From NCBI GenBank assembly GCA_903941145.1, contig CAJANQ010000575.1, positions 1-6,597 of the forward strand: DNA of 6,597 nt. The letters run 5' to 3'. Positions 5,071 to 6,597 of this stretch are shown piece by piece. Positions within the stretch are counted from its first letter, which is position 1. Every line of letters begins with the position of its first letter. The notes under the pieces were generated by a model, which searched no databases, was not told the DNA's origin, and saw only the letters and a program-made list of their open reading frames with translations. The position numbers and the translations under genes were made by a program. This DNA is from an uncultured Actinomycetes bacterium. GTDB lineage: Bacteria; Actinomycetota; Acidimicrobiia; Acidimicrobiales; Microtrichaceae.

Positions 5071-5979
5071 TCAGCCGACGCGGGCGAAGACGCTGGCGTG
5101 CACCAGTGCGTCGTCGAGGACGAGCGCCTGGGCCACCAGGTCGTCGGACTGGAGGTGCCGCTCCTCGCCGATGCCGACACCGGGCGCAGGGACGACCTCG
5201 GCCTGGGCCAGCTGCTGCAGGAACGCCTCCGCGTCGGCGGTCGTGCTGTCGGCGGCGTCGGCGAGGCCCGACTCGAACATGAGCGAGCGGACGATCTGCT
5301 CCCAGCGGGCCTTGAGCAGCTCGGGCGAGCCGAAGACCTCGGCCGAGACGACCTTGCCGCCCACTGCGACCACGACACCGGTCTGGTCGTCGGCCGGCCC
5401 GGCCTTGATCAGCTCCTCCGTCGCCTGCTGGCGCTCCTCGTCGTCCTCGAACGCAGCGGCCTGGGCCGCCTCGAACGAGGAGGTCGAGGACAATGCGGCG
5501 TGCATGTCGAGGCTCAGGTCCACCTGGCCCCACACCGCACGCTGGTCCGACATCTTGTAGGCCGACGACCTGCGCACGTTCTCGAACACGCCCTCGTGCT
5601 TGGCCCGACGGACCTGACGGGACGCGTTGTAACGGGTCCTGATGAACGAGCGGTCACCACGCCAGCGGCCCGCCTCGACGCAGGTCACGGGCACCTCGAG
5701 CGAGGTGCCGGCCGGGACCAGGACCGACACGTTGAGCGTCCGGGTCTGCTGGCCGCCCTCGAGGACCTCGCCCTCGAGCAGCAGGATGGGCAGGTCCGTG
5801 GTGTTGGTGACCAGGAGCGTGGGCACCTCGGCCGACTCGAGCTCCGAGACCGTGATGCCCTCGGACCCGATCGAGATCCCGTCAGGGACCTTGGCCCCTC
5901 CGAGGACGGGGAACACGGTGACCCCGTTGTGCGTGGTGGGTGCGCCGACGGCGAGACCCTTCAGTAGTGCGATGTCCAT
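5071..5979 (-). CDS. DUF6569/ARPP-1-like domain protein
   Basis: This 302-aa soluble protein has no signal peptide or membrane segment. Its conserved core runs from residue 48 to about 108: an acidic-hydrophobic VTNTTDLPILLLEGEVLEGG (57-76), QQTRTLNVSVLVPAG (77-91), then VPVTCVEAGRWRG (96-108). A helical Gln/Arg/Ala-rich middle follows (111-190), then GVVVAVGGKVVSAEVFGSPELL (201-222) and KARWEQIVRSLMFES. The GE-EGGQQxR and CVExGRW signatures match what I recall of DUF6569/ARPP-1, a domain predicted by comparative genomics to associate with ADP-ribosylglycohydrolase and rhodanese/phosphatase modules. No biochemical activity is established that I know of. ATG at 5979 has AAGGAA 8 nt upstream. 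The open frame extends 34 codons further, but those cover the promoter element. That 27-nt element is shared with rmuC and suggests common, possibly damage-linked, regulation. Confidence 0.75.
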   Translation of the reverse strand: MDIALLKGLAVGAPTTHNGVTVFPVLGGAKVPDGISIGSEGITVSELESAEVPTLLVTNTTDLPILLLEGEVLEGGQQTRTLNVSVLVPAGTSLEVPVTCVEAGRWRGDRSFIRTRYNASRQVRRAKHEGVFENVRRSSAYKMSDQRAVWGQVDLSLDMHAALSSTSSFEAAQAAAFEDDEERQQATEELIKAGPADDQTGVVVAVGGKVVSAEVFGSPELLKARWEQIVRSLMFESGLADAADSTTADAEAFLQQLAQAEVVPAPGVGIGEERHLQSDDLVAQALVLDDALVHASVFARVG

Positions 5980-6011
5980 GGCAGTGCTTCCTTCTTCTCC
6001 GCTGGAGCCCC

Positions 6012-6038
6012 CAGTGTCGGGGAAGGGTGTGACACGGC
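6012..6038 (-). promoter_or_regulatory. Shared promoter-like element upstream of the ARPP-1-like gene
   Basis: Minus-strand GTGTCACAC (6035-6027), 8 nt, GACACT (6018-6013), ending 33 nt before the ATG at 5979. It is identical to the rmuC element at 26 of 27 positions, while the flanking sequence on both sides is unrelated. The location, orientation and similar distance to an SD-containing start favour a promoter or operator over a random repeat. Confidence 0.6.
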
Positions 6039-6091
6039 TGCCGAACAGGTGGCAGGACCACCGGTCGGCGAGGCGCACCACGCCTGCTCCA

Positions 6092-6160
6092 CCCCTACTG
6101 AGTCAGGGGCGGGGAGATGGGGCCGTCCGGCCCCGGAGAAAGTTGCTGCCGGCTGGCAGC
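6092..6160 (-). terminator. Cluster of three hairpins downstream of the PPOX gene
   Basis: In transcription order: GCTGCC-AGCC-GGCAGC (6160-6145) followed by AACTTTCT; GGGGCC-GGAC-GGCCCC (6134-6119); and CCCCT-GACTCAGT-AGGGG (6109-6092). The first begins 5 nt after the PPOX stop and has the nearest thing to a U tract, so it is the likeliest terminator. The third could instead be a regulatory palindrome for the next gene. Confidence 0.5.
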
Positions 6161-6164
6161 GGCC

Positions 6165-6575
6165 TCAGGCGGGACCGTCGACGGTCCAGGCCACGGCGCC
6201 CTCGGTCTCCCGGGAGCGGAACAGGCTGGCGACCTTCTCCCACACGTCCATGAGCGTCGAGAAGATCCAGTACTTCTTGGAGACGGCCCGGCTGATCTGG
6301 GTGAACTCCTCGCGGTCGGTCACGACCCGGCCGGTGCCCACGAACCGGGGGGCACCGTCGCCCACCTTCCCGCGCACGTCACAGGGTGCGACCTCGATGC
6401 GGGGGTCGTTGCGGAGCCGCTTGACCTTGAAGGACTCGGGCCCGGTCGTGCAGGCCCAGCCGTCGCCGTGCTGCACCGTCCAGACCGGGGTCACTACCGG
6501 CTCGCCGCTGCGACGGAAGGTGGTGAGGGCCACGTACTTGGCGGTGTCGAGGGCAGAGGTGTCGGTCGTTCCCAT
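6165..6575 (-). CDS. PPOX-class probable F420-dependent protein, Rv2061 type
   Basis: This 136-aa protein has the split-barrel flavin/F420-binding fold pattern: ALDTAKYVALTTFRRSGEPVVTPVW (residues 8-32) forming the first strands, a GWACTTGPESFKVKRLRNDPRIEVAPCD block (39-66), GK, then RFVGTGRVV (77-85) and a C-terminal helical part ending in AVAWTVDGP. The KVKRLRNDP and APCDxRGK segments are typical of the TIGR03666/Rv2061c group of the FDOR-B enzymes in actinobacteria, predicted to use deazaflavin F420. The substrate is unknown. The length is normal for the family. ATG at 6575 lacks an SD; CAGACT sits 6 nt upstream, a plausible leaderless -10. The downstream hairpin cluster suggests it is transcribed alone. 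Confidence 0.9.
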   Translation of the reverse strand: MGTTDTSALDTAKYVALTTFRRSGEPVVTPVWTVQHGDGWACTTGPESFKVKRLRNDPRIEVAPCDVRGKVGDGAPRFVGTGRVVTDREEFTQISRAVSKKYWIFSTLMDVWEKVASLFRSRETEGAVAWTVDGPA

Positions 6576-6587
6576 GCACCCAGTCTG
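6576..6587 (-). promoter_or_regulatory. Putative leaderless promoter -10 for the PPOX gene
   Basis: CAGACT (6587-6582) keeps the A and final T of TAnnnT and lies exactly 6 nt from the ATG at 6575. The first base deviates and the window ends before any -35 could be judged fully. Confidence 0.35.
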
Positions 6588-6597
6588 CCCGGCCGAC

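Noticed and set aside
4009..6038. Reading the shared 27-nt element as a transposon end or attachment site
   Set aside because: The copies are in direct orientation about 2 kb apart, flank no transposase or integrase, lack target duplications, and each sits at promoter distance from a start.
5980..6081. 34-codon N-terminal extension of the ARPP-1-like protein
   Set aside because: It would place the shared promoter-like element and the Shine-Dalgarno inside the coding region, and the extension has no conserved character.

Overview
This is a very GC-rich window in which all nine supportable protein genes lie on the minus strand. Long open frames also occur on the other strand, but those are shadows. 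The base composition, a Rv2061-type F420-linked PPOX protein, lipoproteins with Thr/Ser-rich linkers, and a predominance of leaderless-looking starts suggest an actinobacterium. A deep lineage such as the Acidimicrobiia is possible, but that placement is inference.

In transcription order (high to low coordinates) the genes are: a PPOX/F420-type flavin-fold protein (6165-6575); a DUF6569/ARPP-1-like protein (5071-5979); a 53-residue single-pass membrane protein (4779-4940); a lipoprotein (4067-4714); an RmuC-family DNA recombination protein (2763-3980); a pirin (1712-2752) starting 10 nt after rmuC; a PhyH-type Fe(II)/2-oxoglutarate dioxygenase (861-1643); a PhnZ-like HD-domain oxygenase (286-861) overlapping it in TGATG; and the first 74 codons of an SGNH/GDSL-type lipoprotein running off the left edge.

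Three things stand out. First, the dioxygenase and HD protein form a translationally coupled pair resembling PhnY/PhnZ, which oxidatively cleave 2-aminoethylphosphonate-type C-P bonds. Second, a 27-nt element with only one mismatch occurs about 30 nt upstream of both rmuC and the ARPP-1-like gene. Its layout (TGTCACAC, 8 nt, GACACT) resembles the LexA-independent, PafBC-type RecA-NDp damage promoter, which would place the ARPP-1-like gene in a DNA-damage regulon together with rmuC. Third, several other genes carry a TAnnnT-like hexamer exactly 6 nt before the start codon and no Shine-Dalgarno sequence, as in leaderless transcripts. The window therefore shows two start architectures: leaderless housekeeping-type genes, and leadered, SD-containing genes under the shared element.

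No RNA genes, CRISPR arrays, insertion sequences or origins were seen. There is no gene-free stretch longer than about 200 bases.
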